Shown: piece after piece, positions 45,385 through 54,632 of the stretch
How the letters are laid out: each line of letters starts with the position of its first letter
Numbering within the stretch: position 1 is the stretch's first letter
Source of the DNA: Pacificispira sp965223125
GTDB lineage: Bacteria; Pseudomonadota; Alphaproteobacteria; UBA8366; Aestuariispiraceae
DNA: 64,000 nt
Direction of reading: 5' to 3'
NCBI GenBank assembly: GCA_965223125.1
Contig: OZ244984.1
Coordinates: 3,224,001 to 3,288,000, forward strand
Translations under genes and position numbers: made by a program
The notes under the pieces: model-generated
What the model was told of the DNA's origin: nothing
Databases searched by the model: none
What the model saw: the letters and a program-made list of their open reading frames with translations, nothing else

Positions 45385-46473
45385 ATGCATGTTGATGGGA
45401 AACATTTTCGCACGATCTGGGTCGAGGAACCGCGCAGATCGGTGGTGGTGATCGACCAGACGAAACTGCCCCATCGGTTCGAGACGGTGCGCCTGACCAC
45501 GCTGGAAGAGGCGGCGGTAGCGATCGAGGATATGATCGTGCGCGGCGCGCCATTGATCGGGGCGACTGCAGCCTATGGATTCTGTCTGGGGCTGGAATCA
45601 GATGCCAGCGATGCAGGCGTCGCGGCGATCTACGAGCGGCTGTATCGCACCCGACCGACGGCGGTCAATCTGCGCTGGGCGCTGGACGAGATGCGCGTGC
45701 TGCTGGACAACCGCGCACCGGAAGATCGCGCTGCACTGGCCTGGGAGCGGGCGGCGGAGATCTGTGATACGGATGTCGAAATCTCCAAGGGAATCGGGCG
45801 TCACGGGCTGACGTTGATTGAGCGGATTGCGGCAACAAAGGCGGCGGGAGAGGCCGTGAATGTCCTGACCCACTGCAATGCCGGATGGCTTGCCACGGTC
45901 GATTGGGGCACCGCAACGGCACCGATTTACATGGCCTACGAGAAGGGAATCAAGGTGCATGTATGGGTCGACGAGACCCGTCCGCGCAATCAGGGGGCCA
46001 GCCTGACAGCCTGGGAATTGGGTCGCCATGGTGTGCCGCATACGCTGATCGCAGACAATGCCGGGGGCCATCTGATGCAGCACGGGCTGGTGGATATCTG
46101 CATCACCGGCACCGACCGCACCACGGCGCAGGGAGACGTTTGCAATAAGATAGGTACCTATCTGAAGGCTCTGGCGGCGAAGGATAATGATGTGCCGTTC
46201 TATGTCGCGCTCCCCTCAACCACCATCGACTGGACGGTGCGGGACGGGGTCGCCGAAATTCCCATCGAACAGCGGCGCGGGGAGGAATTGACCATGATTA
46301 CCGGTCGAATGACGACAGGCGAGATCGCCACCGTCGAAATCGCCCCGCAGGATACACCCGCACGGAACGATGCTTTCGACGTTACGCCGGCGCGTCTCGT
46401 TACCGGACTGATTACCGAACGGGGTATCTGCGATGCCAGCGAAGCCGGTCTGAATGCATTGTTCGGGCGATAG
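45385..46473 (+). CDS. mtnA: S-methyl-5-thioribose-1-phosphate isomerase
   Basis: 362 residues: IEDMIVRGAPLIGATAAYGF, the catalytic Cys in VLTHCNAGWLATVDWGTA, and the Asp in CITGTDRTTAQGDVCNKIGTY. It converts methylthioribose-1-P to methylthioribulose-1-P. Downstream of mtnP function and next to a class II aldolase that could use its product. Confidence 0.95.
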   Translation: MHVDGKHFRTIWVEEPRRSVVVIDQTKLPHRFETVRLTTLEEAAVAIEDMIVRGAPLIGATAAYGFCLGLESDASDAGVAAIYERLYRTRPTAVNLRWALDEMRVLLDNRAPEDRAALAWERAAEICDTDVEISKGIGRHGLTLIERIAATKAAGEAVNVLTHCNAGWLATVDWGTATAPIYMAYEKGIKVHVWVDETRPRNQGASLTAWELGRHGVPHTLIADNAGGHLMQHGLVDICITGTDRTTAQGDVCNKIGTYLKALAAKDNDVPFYVALPSTTIDWTVRDGVAEIPIEQRRGEELTMITGRMTTGEIATVEIAPQDTPARNDAFDVTPARLVTGLITERGICDASEAGLNALFGR

Positions 46474-46563
46474 GAAGTAGCATCCTTTGTTCCGGTTCGG
46501 AACCGTGCTAAACCATGATGCAGTGCACACTCTGCGGGATTGGGGGCGATTGCGGGCGGGATC

Positions 46564-48321
46564 ATGGCAGTAAACGGTGAATTCGGCATTCTGCAGGATG
46601 CGGCGATGTATCTGACCGCTGCCGTCATTGCCGTACCGATCTTCAAGCGGCTGAGACTGGGATCCGTGCTGGGCTATCTGGCGGCGGGCGCGGTGATGGG
46701 CCCGCATTTCCTGGGCATGGTTGGCGATGCCGACAGTGTGCTGCACTTTGCGGAATTCGGCGTTGTGCTGCTGCTTTTCGTGATCGGGCTGGAATTGAAA
46801 CCGGCCCGGCTCTGGGCGCTGCGGGCGGACATATTCGGTCTGGGGCTGGCGCAGGTCCTTGTCAGCGCAGTGCTGTGCGCAGCATTCGGACTTCTCATAT
46901 TCGGTGCATCCTGGCAGGCATCCGTGCTGGTCGGGCTTAGTCTGGCGCTTTCTTCGACTGCCTTCGCGCTGCAGTTGATGCAGGAACACCAGGAACTGAA
47001 CACGCCTTTCGGCACCCGCGCCTTTTCGATCCTGCTATTCCAGGATTTGATGATCGTGCCGATCCTGGCACTGGCCCCTTTGCTGACGCTTGGTTCAGCG
47101 ATGGACAGCGCGACCGGGGACTGGACCGATGCGCTGATCGGCGTGGGGGTCGTGATCGGCCTGATTCTGGGCGGAAAGTTTCTGCTGAACCCAATGTTCC
47201 GGGTGATCGCTCAGACGCGATCTAGCGAGATTTTCCTGGCCGCAACGCTGCTGGTCGTGATCAGCGCCGCGCTGCTGATGGCGGCAACCGGCCTGTCTAT
47301 GGCGCTCGGGGCATTCATTGCCGGGGTGATGCTGGCGGAAAGCGAATACCGCCACCAGATCGAGGCGGATATCGAGCCATTCAGGGGATTGCTGCTGGGT
47401 CTGTTCTTCATTGCCGTCGGCATGGCGATAGACTGGAGTGTGGTATTGCAGGAATGGGCGATGGTCCTGGGCGGGGCGGTGCTGCTGATGGCCATGAAGG
47501 GCGGGGTGATCTTCGGCCTGTGCCGTGTCTTCCGGTCGCCGGGAGCGGATGCGGGCCGGATTGCGGTAACGCTGCCCCAGGGTGGGGAATTCGCTTTTGT
47601 GATCCTGACCGAAGGGGTCGCGCTGGGGATCATCACCGGCATGGCGTCAGATATCCTGTCGGCCATGGTGACGGTGTCGATGGCGCTGACACCGCTGCTG
47701 CGCCTTGGATTCGAGCGGGCGATCCGGGGCAGGGATGGGGCTGCAACCGATCATCTGCCCCGTCCCGACGGAACCGATCTGAACAGTGTCGTGATCCTGG
47801 GATTCGGGCGTGTCGGACAGATCGTCAGCCAGATATTCCGCCTGAAGGGCGTTTCAGTCACGGCGATTGATGCAGATCCGAAGCGGATCGAAGCAGCCAA
47901 GCGGTTTGGGGCCAAGGTCTATTTTGGTGACGCGACCCGTGCCGATGTGCTGGCCGCAGCCGGTGTCGGCCAGGCGGATCTCGTCTATGTCACGATAGAC
48001 AATTCCAAGGCCTGCACCAAGTCTATCAACGTGATATCCCACAGCTTCCCGGGCGTGCGGATCATGGCACGCGCCCATGACCGCATCCACGCGCTGGAAC
48101 TGCTGGACAGTGGCGCGGATTTTCTGATCCGGGATACGTTCGAAAGCTCGGTAAAGCTGGCAGAGGAAGGCCTGCGGCGGCTTGAAATCGATGCAACGGA
48201 GATAGAACGTCTAATCGAGGAATTCCGTCGCGCTGATTCCGACCGGCTGTTGCGGCAGAAGGCTAACGGAATCTATGCCACCGCCGAGGATGGCGATACT
48301 TTCCGCCTCGATAAATCGTGA
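46564..48321 (+). CDS. CPA2-family cation:proton antiporter, KefB/KefC-like with TrkA-N domain
   Basis: About 585 residues: some twelve hydrophobic segments (YLAAGAVMGPHFLG, VVLLLFVIGLELKPARLW, LGAFIAGVMLAESEYRHQ), then a cytoplasmic RCK/TrkA-N domain with NAD loop VILGFGRVGQIVSQIFRLKG. It exports K+ or Na+ in exchange for protons, gated by nucleotide. The ATG at 46564 fits better than an upstream TTG at 46540. The ligand-sensing KefF/KefG partner gene is not beside it. Confidence 0.92.
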   Translation: MAVNGEFGILQDAAMYLTAAVIAVPIFKRLRLGSVLGYLAAGAVMGPHFLGMVGDADSVLHFAEFGVVLLLFVIGLELKPARLWALRADIFGLGLAQVLVSAVLCAAFGLLIFGASWQASVLVGLSLALSSTAFALQLMQEHQELNTPFGTRAFSILLFQDLMIVPILALAPLLTLGSAMDSATGDWTDALIGVGVVIGLILGGKFLLNPMFRVIAQTRSSEIFLAATLLVVISAALLMAATGLSMALGAFIAGVMLAESEYRHQIEADIEPFRGLLLGLFFIAVGMAIDWSVVLQEWAMVLGGAVLLMAMKGGVIFGLCRVFRSPGADAGRIAVTLPQGGEFAFVILTEGVALGIITGMASDILSAMVTVSMALTPLLRLGFERAIRGRDGAATDHLPRPDGTDLNSVVILGFGRVGQIVSQIFRLKGVSVTAIDADPKRIEAAKRFGAKVYFGDATRADVLAAAGVGQADLVYVTIDNSKACTKSINVISHSFPGVRIMARAHDRIHALELLDSGADFLIRDTFESSVKLAEEGLRRLEIDATEIERLIEEFRRADSDRLLRQKANGIYATAEDGDTFRLDKS

Positions 48322-48332
48322 TTTGGTTTCGT

Positions 48333-48554
48333 TCAGTCAGTAGGTGTGCCGGCCTGCTCGACAAGACGGAAGCGGCTGGTGTCGCTGAGCACGACGGAGC
48401 CAAACAGACGCACATCCTTGGATGTATCGAGAGAACTGAGGCGCACATGAAGCGGATAGCCGGGCGTGTCGACGATTTCCGACAATTGCCAGCGCAGGCG
48501 CCAACTACCGACGCTTTCATAGATAGAACCGACCTGCAGGGGAGTGCGCGACAT
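48333..48554 (-). CDS. Hypothetical small protein
   Basis: 73 residues from MSRTPLQVGSIYESVGSW, predicted beta-rich (LRWQLSEIVDTPGYPLHVRLS), no signal peptide. No family recognised, though it reads like small DUF proteins found as singletons in alphaproteobacteria. A longer frame to 48644 adds a non-conserved looking His-rich extension. Convergent with the antiporter gene. Confidence 0.6.
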   Translation of the reverse strand: MSRTPLQVGSIYESVGSWRLRWQLSEIVDTPGYPLHVRLSSLDTSKDVRLFGSVVLSDTSRFRLVEQAGTPTD

Positions 48555-48913
48555 TTTAATTTCTGACCTCTCAACCATTTGGTGACCGGACATTCTGTGG
48601 CCGGGCATATGATGGACGATTGTTTCGAACCTATATGCCGACACCGACTGGTCCAGTCAGTTTGGCAATCGGTTCGATGCATCCGTGGTACCAACCTGGT
48701 GCGCTGCACCGATACCTGTCTGTCAGGGCGGGGATTCGTCCGGTTGGTCTGACTACTAGTGCGCCTTTCCCGCCGACTAGGCAACCGGCTTGATGGGCCC
48801 GTCTCTAGAATTCTTTGCCCAGGGCGACAGGCATTGAAACCCAGAGTTCAAGGGCATACCTTAAAGACCGAGGTAAAAAGCCCGGTTATACCCAGCAATA
48901 CAAGGAGAAGTTC

Positions 48914-49210
48914 ATGGCCGCATCCAGTGATAACCTTCACGCCCCCCGCGAGCGCCTGTCGAAGGAAACGATCCATTTGCATCACGCCATCGTCTCGCTG
49001 ATGGAGGAATTGGAGGCGGTGGACTGGTACCGTCAGCGCGCCGACGATTGCGACGATGCGGATTTGAAGGAAATCCTTCTCCACAACATGCGAGAGGAGA
49101 TGGAACATGCGGCAATGGTCCTTGAATGGATCCGCCGCAACAATTCAGATTTTGACGGATATCTGAAGGAGTTTCTGTTCAAGGACGGGGAAATATCAGA
49201 CCATCATTGA
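48914..49210 (+). CDS. Encapsulated-ferritin-like protein (EncFtn), without shell gene
   Basis: 98 residues. Glu31, Glu32, Glu34, Trp38, Tyr39, Glu62 and His65 match, with the same numbering, the ferroxidase and metal-site positions I recall for the EncFtn of Rhodospirillum rubrum. EncFtn forms half-ferritin rings whose dimer interfaces oxidise Fe(II) inside an encapsulin. Here the C-terminus stops at KDGEISDHH, so the usual encapsulin-targeting peptide is missing, and no encapsulin shell gene follows. Strong AAGGAG before the ATG. Confidence 0.9.
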   Translation: MAASSDNLHAPRERLSKETIHLHHAIVSLMEELEAVDWYRQRADDCDDADLKEILLHNMREEMEHAAMVLEWIRRNNSDFDGYLKEFLFKDGEISDHH

Positions 49211-49526
49211 TGGATATTGAAAGGCCGGTCATGAATTCGGTCGTGACCGGCCTCTAATTGGAGCAGAGCCAAATATCGAGTGCATGGGAGATATGATCGA
49301 CCTTATAGGTGACGCGGTTGACACCGGTGTCGGTGAAAATTTAAAGAGTTTAGTTGGTTTTTTTTAATTTTGTTACTCTCAAACAGAACCTTGGATATGA
49401 GAGTATCGGATATATGGTTCACAAAATTATGGATGTTCTGTAGTTTTACAGTAACCGGTCAAGGGGCTGGGTGCTGCCGGTTAGCAATCGCAAAATCGCT
49501 GGCAAAACATTTCGGGGGATGTTGCA
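49211..49526. other. 316-nt spacer with AT-rich promoter region
   Basis: Apart from the hairpin at 49222, no gene is seen. From about 49335 to 49450 the DNA is AT-rich with a run of T at 49354-49368. It probably carries the promoter for the SBP-TRIC gene. Confidence 0.4.
49222..49253 (+). terminator. Hairpin terminator after the EncFtn gene
   Basis: AGGCCGGTCA (49222-49231) / TGACCGGCCT (49244-49253), 10-bp stem, 12-nt loop, followed by CTAATT. It has the same GGCCGGTCA core as the terminator at 51171. Confidence 0.7.
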
Positions 49527-51098
49527 TTGGCGCGATTACGTTTTGCTGGAAGGCGTATCGTATCAGTTTTCTCTGCGCTGATTTTTGTTTTTGTCATGAT
49601 CTCAACGACCGGTGTGTTGTCAGGGGACAGTCTGGCGCAGGTTGAGGAGAAGCATATCACGGTTGGCTGGTATCCATCCCGACCCTATCAATATCTGCAT
49701 ATACAGCATGGTACGGAAAGTCTTACCGGGCTTGACATTGAACTGATCCGCCGGATTTTCGAACGTCGTGGTTATACGGTCAATTTCGTTGCATCGACCT
49801 GGGCGCAAGTTCAGAAGGACCTTCGCAGCGGTAAGGTCGATATGGCGCTGGGTGCCTATGATAATGACCTGCGCAAGGAATATGCCCTGTTTTCGGTTCC
49901 TTACCGGGTTGAAACTGATTCAGTTTTTTTCCGATCCGGGGCATTGATCGCCCATAACACCAGTTCGTTCCAGGATATAATTGAAAATGCCGCAGCCGCG
50001 AATAGCCAGGTTGGCGTTCTCGATGGATATTCCTATGGCAATGAAATCGATCAAATTTTGAATGGCCCGTTTCGGGATCACGTAGTTTCCTATGACATTG
50101 TTGAGCAGGCTTTGCAAAACCTAGCGGACGGGCGGATTGATGCATTGTTATCCGATCAGCTGTTTGTCGAGTCTGCCCTTATCCAGGGCGGTTATGGCAA
50201 CAAGGTGGATCGCCATTCGCTTCCGATCTTTTCTGGTGAAGTGCACGCCATATTTTCCAAAAAGACGGTCAGTCCGAGTGTGTTGAATGATTTCAATGCC
50301 GAACTGGCGATCCTTCAGGAAAGCGGCGAATACACTGCAATACAGAACGCTTTCATTTCACCGGTCCGGTTTGCTATAGCGCTGAGCGGGACATGGTTTA
50401 CGATACTGGATTATCTTGGAACGGTTGCATTTGCTATTTCCGGGGTTTTGCTCGCACGGCGTGAATCTTACAGTATTCTTGGTGCCTTTGTTCTGGCGGC
50501 TTTACCCGGTGTCGGGGGCGGAGTCGTCCGGGATCTGTTGTCCGGTCGCGAACCGATCGGGATCATGCAGTCACCCAATGGTTTGTTGCTGGTGATTGCC
50601 ACCGTACTGATCGGCTATCTGACCTATTTTCTGATTGATCGGTTTGGGACGGGGAAAGTGACCGCTGTGAATCCGGATATCTTTGCAAAGCCGGTGAAGC
50701 ACACCAGATGGCGGCGGATTATGACGCTCGGCAATGTGGTCGAGATTTCCGATGCGGTCGGTTTGGCGGCCTTCACCGTGACGGGGGTCTATGTCGCAGT
50801 CACCATGAACAGTACGCCGCTTTTACTGTGGGGTCCCATCCTTGCCATGTTAACGGGGGCGGGGGGCGGCATCATCCGCGATGTCGTGCGCGCCGATAAA
50901 CATAATCCTGCGCTCAAGACATCCTTTTATGCCGAAATCCCGTTGTTTTGGGGATTCACTTTGTCGTTCTTTTTCTGGAGGCACGGGCCGCTGGCTGAAA
51001 TTGCTGATATCTTTTTTGCGGTCATGATCACGGTTGCCGGAGCCTTTATCACCCGCATGGTCGTGTTGGGGTTTGGCTTCAGAAGTCCGCGCTTTTAA
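49527..51098 (+). CDS. Fusion: periplasmic solute-binding domain (SBP_bac_3) + TRIC cation-channel domain
   Basis: 523 residues. Signal-like segment at 10-35, then a family 3 solute-binding domain (about 42-278: ITVGWYPSRPYQY, GLDIELIRRIFERRGY, DLRSGKVDMALGAY, LADGRIDALLSD). A seven-helix TRIC (YicG/UPF0126) domain follows (about 283-520) with both repeats of its glycine motif, GVGGGVVRDLL (328-338) and GAGGGIIRDVV (444-454). Binding lobe outside, channel in membrane: the layout suggests a ligand-gated K+ or cation channel. TTG start with GGGGGA upstream. The gating idea is inference. Confidence 0.92.
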   Translation: MARLRFAGRRIVSVFSALIFVFVMISTTGVLSGDSLAQVEEKHITVGWYPSRPYQYLHIQHGTESLTGLDIELIRRIFERRGYTVNFVASTWAQVQKDLRSGKVDMALGAYDNDLRKEYALFSVPYRVETDSVFFRSGALIAHNTSSFQDIIENAAAANSQVGVLDGYSYGNEIDQILNGPFRDHVVSYDIVEQALQNLADGRIDALLSDQLFVESALIQGGYGNKVDRHSLPIFSGEVHAIFSKKTVSPSVLNDFNAELAILQESGEYTAIQNAFISPVRFAIALSGTWFTILDYLGTVAFAISGVLLARRESYSILGAFVLAALPGVGGGVVRDLLSGREPIGIMQSPNGLLLVIATVLIGYLTYFLIDRFGTGKVTAVNPDIFAKPVKHTRWRRIMTLGNVVEISDAVGLAAFTVTGVYVAVTMNSTPLLLWGPILAMLTGAGGGIIRDVVRADKHNPALKTSFYAEIPLFWGFTLSFFFWRHGPLAEIADIFFAVMITVAGAFITRMVVLGFGFRSPRF

Positions 51099-51170
51099 GG
51101 AAAAATCCTTAATCGAAAGTATTGATTGTAAGATGTCAGAAGGTCTAAGATCACTGTTGTGTTTTATGCG

Positions 51171-51208
51171 ACAAGGCCGGTCACGTTGTTATGCGTGACC
51201 GGCCTTGT
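51171..51208. terminator. Bidirectional terminator between SBP-TRIC and fasciclin genes
   Basis: 15-bp perfect stem ACAAGGCCGGTCACG (51171-51185) / CGTGACCGGCCTTGT (51194-51208), 8-nt loop TTGTTATG. Convergent genes lie on both sides. Confidence 0.85.
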
Positions 51209-51232
51209 CATTGGGGTAGTGCCACAATCGAC

Positions 51233-51706
51233 TTACATCGGCGGCATGATGACCTTGTCGATGACATGGATGACACCATTATCGGCGGCAATGTCTGCCG
51301 AAACGATATTGGCATCATTGATCATTGGGCCGGAATCGAGGTCGATTATCACTTCCTTGCCCTGTACCGTCGTGGCAGACATGCCGTCCTGAAGGTCGGT
51401 TGACATCACCGTGCCCGGAACGACGTGGTAGGTCAGGACCGCAATCAGCGCATCCTTGTTTTCCGGCTTCAGAAGACCTTCGACAGTACCGGCGGGCAGG
51501 GCGGCAAAGGCTTCGTCGGTCGGCGCGAAGACGGTGAACGGGCCTGGCCCTTTCAGCGTATCCACCAAGCCGGCGGCTTGAACTGCTGCGACCAGTGTCT
51601 TGAAGCTGCCGGCCTCGACGGCGGTGTCGACGATGTCGGCTGCCATGGCCTGAGCAGAAAGACCGGTTGCAAGGATTGCTGCTGCGGCAAATTTCATGAG
51701 CTTCAT
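51233..51706 (-). CDS. Fasciclin (FAS1) domain exported protein
   Basis: 157 residues: signal peptide (FAAAAILATGLSAQAMA) and one FAS1 domain with H1 motif GPFTVFAPTDEAFAALP, LTYHVVPGTV and NGVIHVIDKVIMPPM. FAS1 domains mediate adhesion or matrix binding outside the cytoplasm. It follows a strong stem-loop on one side and an AT-rich gap on the other. Confidence 0.93.
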   Translation of the reverse strand: MKLMKFAAAAILATGLSAQAMAADIVDTAVEAGSFKTLVAAVQAAGLVDTLKGPGPFTVFAPTDEAFAALPAGTVEGLLKPENKDALIAVLTYHVVPGTVMSTDLQDGMSATTVQGKEVIIDLDSGPMINDANIVSADIAADNGVIHVIDKVIMPPM

Positions 51707-51920
51707 TGGATTACTCCATTTCCTGTGTTCTCGTAACCCCCACAGTAGATACGACAGTGTTGGATGATTAGTTCATACTATTATTGAATATATTTTCAGT
51801 ACATAATGAAAAATAATTTAAATATTGTGTGATCCACCATATTTTTAGAACGTAATGTTGAAATAGTGAAAATTTTATTTTCAGATAAATTTTGTGGTTA
51901 TTTTCTGATTAAAATATTTA
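51707..51920. other. AT-rich intergenic region
   Basis: The stretch 51760-51930 is very rich in A and T compared with the GC-rich rest of the window (AAAAATAATTTAAATATTG, TTTTATTTTCAG). It lies upstream of the fasciclin gene and downstream of the GNAT gene. No ORF is supported; it likely contains the fasciclin promoter and perhaps a silencer-binding site. Confidence 0.4.
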
Positions 51921-52403
51921 TTACAGTTTATGTTCGTAGAATGCGAAGTTGGCGGGTGGATTGTCATAGTAGGCATCCCGCCGTGCGAAGCCGAGTTGGC
52001 GATAGATTGCCTGGGCCTCGCGCATCCGGTCTTCAATCGTATCGAGTCTAACGGCTGAATAGCCCTGTTCTCTGGCGTAGCGCAGGACAGTCTTTGTCAA
52101 ACCATTGCCCAGCCGGTGACCGCGAAATCCGGGGCGTACGTATAGCCGTTTCATTTCGGCGGCCCCGTCCGTATGCGCACGCAGGGCGACGCATCCAGCA
52201 ATCGCGCTGTCCACCCGTGCCAGCCAGATATTTCCCCGGGGTCTGGCATAGGCACCGGGCAGGCCCAGCAGTTCCTGATCGAAACCCGACAGGCAGACAG
52301 AATCGCCCAGACTTTCGGCATACTCAACAAACAGGGTCCGCACGAAAGTTAGGTCGTCGCCGATCTCGGTGATTTCCGAGATATCGACCATTGGTTCAGA
52401 CAT
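51921..52403 (-). CDS. GNAT-family N-acetyltransferase
   Basis: 160 residues: acetyl-CoA loop in VRPGFRGHRLGNGLTKTVL, with MKRLYV and AIYRQLGFARRDAYYDN, typical of GNATs related to amino-acid or small-molecule acetylation. Last gene in the minus-strand operon; its start overlaps PhzF by 8 nt. The substrate may be the operon's amine product. Confidence 0.9.
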   Translation of the reverse strand: MSEPMVDISEITEIGDDLTFVRTLFVEYAESLGDSVCLSGFDQELLGLPGAYARPRGNIWLARVDSAIAGCVALRAHTDGAAEMKRLYVRPGFRGHRLGNGLTKTVLRYAREQGYSAVRLDTIEDRMREAQAIYRQLGFARRDAYYDNPPANFAFYEHKL

Positions 52404-53196
52404 GGATTTCCCCCTTCATGTACAGCCGGGTCTGTCCGGCGATCCGCACGCGATCACCTGCCAATTCGCAATAAAGATCACCGCCACGCGCTGAAACCTG
52501 TCGGCAGTGCAACTGCTTCCTGTCCAATCGCTCCGCCCAGTAGGGGACGATGGTGCAATGAGCGGAACCGGTGACCGGATCTTCCGGAATTCCGGCATGG
52601 GGCGCGAAATAGCGTGATGCGGCATCACAGCCTTGTCCCGGTGCCGTGACGATCAGACCGTCACCGTCCAATGCCGCAATGAAATCGAAATCGGGCCTGA
52701 CCGCACGGACATCGTCTTCGGATTGCAGCACGGCCATGCTCTTTGAGGCGCGCAGGAAACCGACAGGCTCGATCCCACCGAGAGCATCGGCCAATCCGTC
52801 CGGCACCCGCGTTGCCGTGCCCGGACGACTGGGGAAATCCAGTTCGACGCGCTGACCCTTAGCCGTTGCGCTCAGGATGCCAGACAGTGTCAGGAACCGG
52901 ACTGTGTTTCTATCATAGCCCAGATGATCGAACAGCAGCGATGCTGTTGCCAGAGTCGCATGGCCGCAGAGATCGACCTCGACTGCCGGTGTGAACCAGC
53001 GCAGATGGAAGTCTGAGGTCGGATCGTCAGGTGTTGCCACGATATAGGCGGTTTCCGACAGGTTGTTCTCCATCGCAATCGCTTGCAGTACGGTGTCCGG
53101 AAGCCAGGTGCCAAGCGGTACCACTGCTGCCGGATTTCCGGCAAAGGGAGCATTCGCGAAAGCGTCCAGTTGATAGATCGGCAGGGTCTGGCTCAT
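52396..53196 (-). CDS. PhzF-family isomerase/epimerase-like protein
   Basis: 266 residues: YQLDAFANAPFAGNPAAVVPL, catalytic Glu in ENNLSETAYIV, and IPEDPVTGSAHCTIVPYW. PhzF proteins isomerise or epimerise small molecules with proton shuttling. It overlaps the decarboxylase stop by 4 nt and the GNAT by 8 nt, so it is coupled to both. Substrate unknown. Confidence 0.92.
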   Translation of the reverse strand: MSQTLPIYQLDAFANAPFAGNPAAVVPLGTWLPDTVLQAIAMENNLSETAYIVATPDDPTSDFHLRWFTPAVEVDLCGHATLATASLLFDHLGYDRNTVRFLTLSGILSATAKGQRVELDFPSRPGTATRVPDGLADALGGIEPVGFLRASKSMAVLQSEDDVRAVRPDFDFIAALDGDGLIVTAPGQGCDAASRYFAPHAGIPEDPVTGSAHCTIVPYWAERLDRKQLHCRQVSARGGDLYCELAGDRVRIAGQTRLYMKGEIHV

Positions 53197-54632
53197 GCAT
53201 CCTCCAAACGGCTGTTGCTCAGGCGGTTATGGGCAGTGTGCAATGCCGCAACGATCCGGTCGAGGTCTTCCGCATCGGTCATCCAGTTGGAAAAGGCGGC
53301 ACGGATACCACGTTTTCCACCATAGGCACCGGGCGTCATGAAAACCGTTCCCTCCGCATTCAGGGTGTCGAGAAGGTGCTGGTTCCAGCCATCCTCGTCG
53401 GCAATGTCAGTCGGCGGCAACCCACGGAAGCAGACGACGTTGAGGGACGTAGGGGCCAATAGTTCGAACCGGTCGGAAGCCGCAATGGCGCTGGACAGGC
53501 TTTGAGCGAGGGCGCAGTTGCGCCGCACGGTATCGCGCACCCCCGCCGCGCCATAAGCGACCAGCGTCATCCAGACGGGCAGGGCACGAAACCGCTGGGA
53601 GCTTTCGACGACGCGGTTGATGTAATGCGGCAGTCCGTGACTCGCGACATCCAGATAGGCGGGAAGGGCTCCCGCTGCGCGCTCCACCAGATCCATCCGC
53701 CGGGTGAAATAGAAGCCGCTGTCATAGGGGACGTTCAGCCATTTATGAGCATCGACCGTGATCGAATCCGCGCGCTCGATTCCCGATGTGCGGTCCGCCA
53801 GTTCCGGTACGGTGCGCGCGAACAGTCCGAAGGCACCATCGACATGCAGCCAGGCATTTCCCCGCTTGCAGATATCGGCGATGGCGACCAGGTCATCGAA
53901 GGCGGTGGTGGTCACCGTCCCGGCACTGGCGCAGACGATCTTCCGGACATCGGCGGGAGTGTCGGCGAAGGCACGTTCCAGGGCTTTTGGGTCCATCGCC
54001 TCCGTATCGCCCAGACGACCAACTATATGGATCGCATCCTGGCCGAGGCCGAGAAACCGTGCGGCTTTGATAAAGCTGGAATGCGGGCAGGCGCTGTAGA
54101 TCGCGATGGCAGGGCCATTGATCAGACCGCGTTTGGCGATGTCATACCCTGCCTGCTCCCCCGCCCATTCACGCGCTGCCAGCAGGCAGGCGAAATTCGC
54201 CCCGGTCGCACCGGTGGTGAAGGCTCCTTCGAAGGCATCAACCGGCAAATTGAACAACTGCTTCAGCCAGTCCAGCACCTGCACGGTCAGGGCAACGGCG
54301 ATGGAATCGCCGGGTGCGGCGAGGTTCTGGTCGACTGCCGCCGCAAGCCAGTCACCCGCGATGGCAGCCGGAGTCGCGCCACCGGTGACATAACCCAGGA
54401 AGCGCGGGCCGACACTGCCGGACAAACCGTCCTGATGACGCGCCATGAAGGTGGTCAGGGCTGCTTGCCCTCCAATCCCTTTGCCGGGCAGGTCCATGTC
54501 GCTGATACGGTCCCAGACCGGGGCAGATGCAGGGCGCGCATCAATGCTCTGATGAAACCCCTCCGCCACATTCAGGACTTCTTCCAGCAGGGCGCGGAAA
54601 TCTGCGTGATCCTTTATCATGTCAGTCAGCAT
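53193..54632 (-). CDS. PLP-dependent group II decarboxylase (aromatic/aspartate-type)
   Basis: 479 residues: GATGANFACLLAAREW, WLHVDGAFGLFARTVPE and PLP-Lys in TVDAHKWLNVPYDSGFYF. It decarboxylates an amino acid to an amine. GGGAGGG lies 5 nt before ATG 54632; a longer frame to 54686 lacks conserved sequence. Start overlaps the dehydratase by 11 nt. Confidence 0.92.
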   Translation of the reverse strand: MLTDMIKDHADFRALLEEVLNVAEGFHQSIDARPASAPVWDRISDMDLPGKGIGGQAALTTFMARHQDGLSGSVGPRFLGYVTGGATPAAIAGDWLAAAVDQNLAAPGDSIAVALTVQVLDWLKQLFNLPVDAFEGAFTTGATGANFACLLAAREWAGEQAGYDIAKRGLINGPAIAIYSACPHSSFIKAARFLGLGQDAIHIVGRLGDTEAMDPKALERAFADTPADVRKIVCASAGTVTTTAFDDLVAIADICKRGNAWLHVDGAFGLFARTVPELADRTSGIERADSITVDAHKWLNVPYDSGFYFTRRMDLVERAAGALPAYLDVASHGLPHYINRVVESSQRFRALPVWMTLVAYGAAGVRDTVRRNCALAQSLSSAIAASDRFELLAPTSLNVVCFRGLPPTDIADEDGWNQHLLDTLNAEGTVFMTPGAYGGKRGIRAAFSNWMTDAEDLDRIVAALHTAHNRLSNSRLEDA

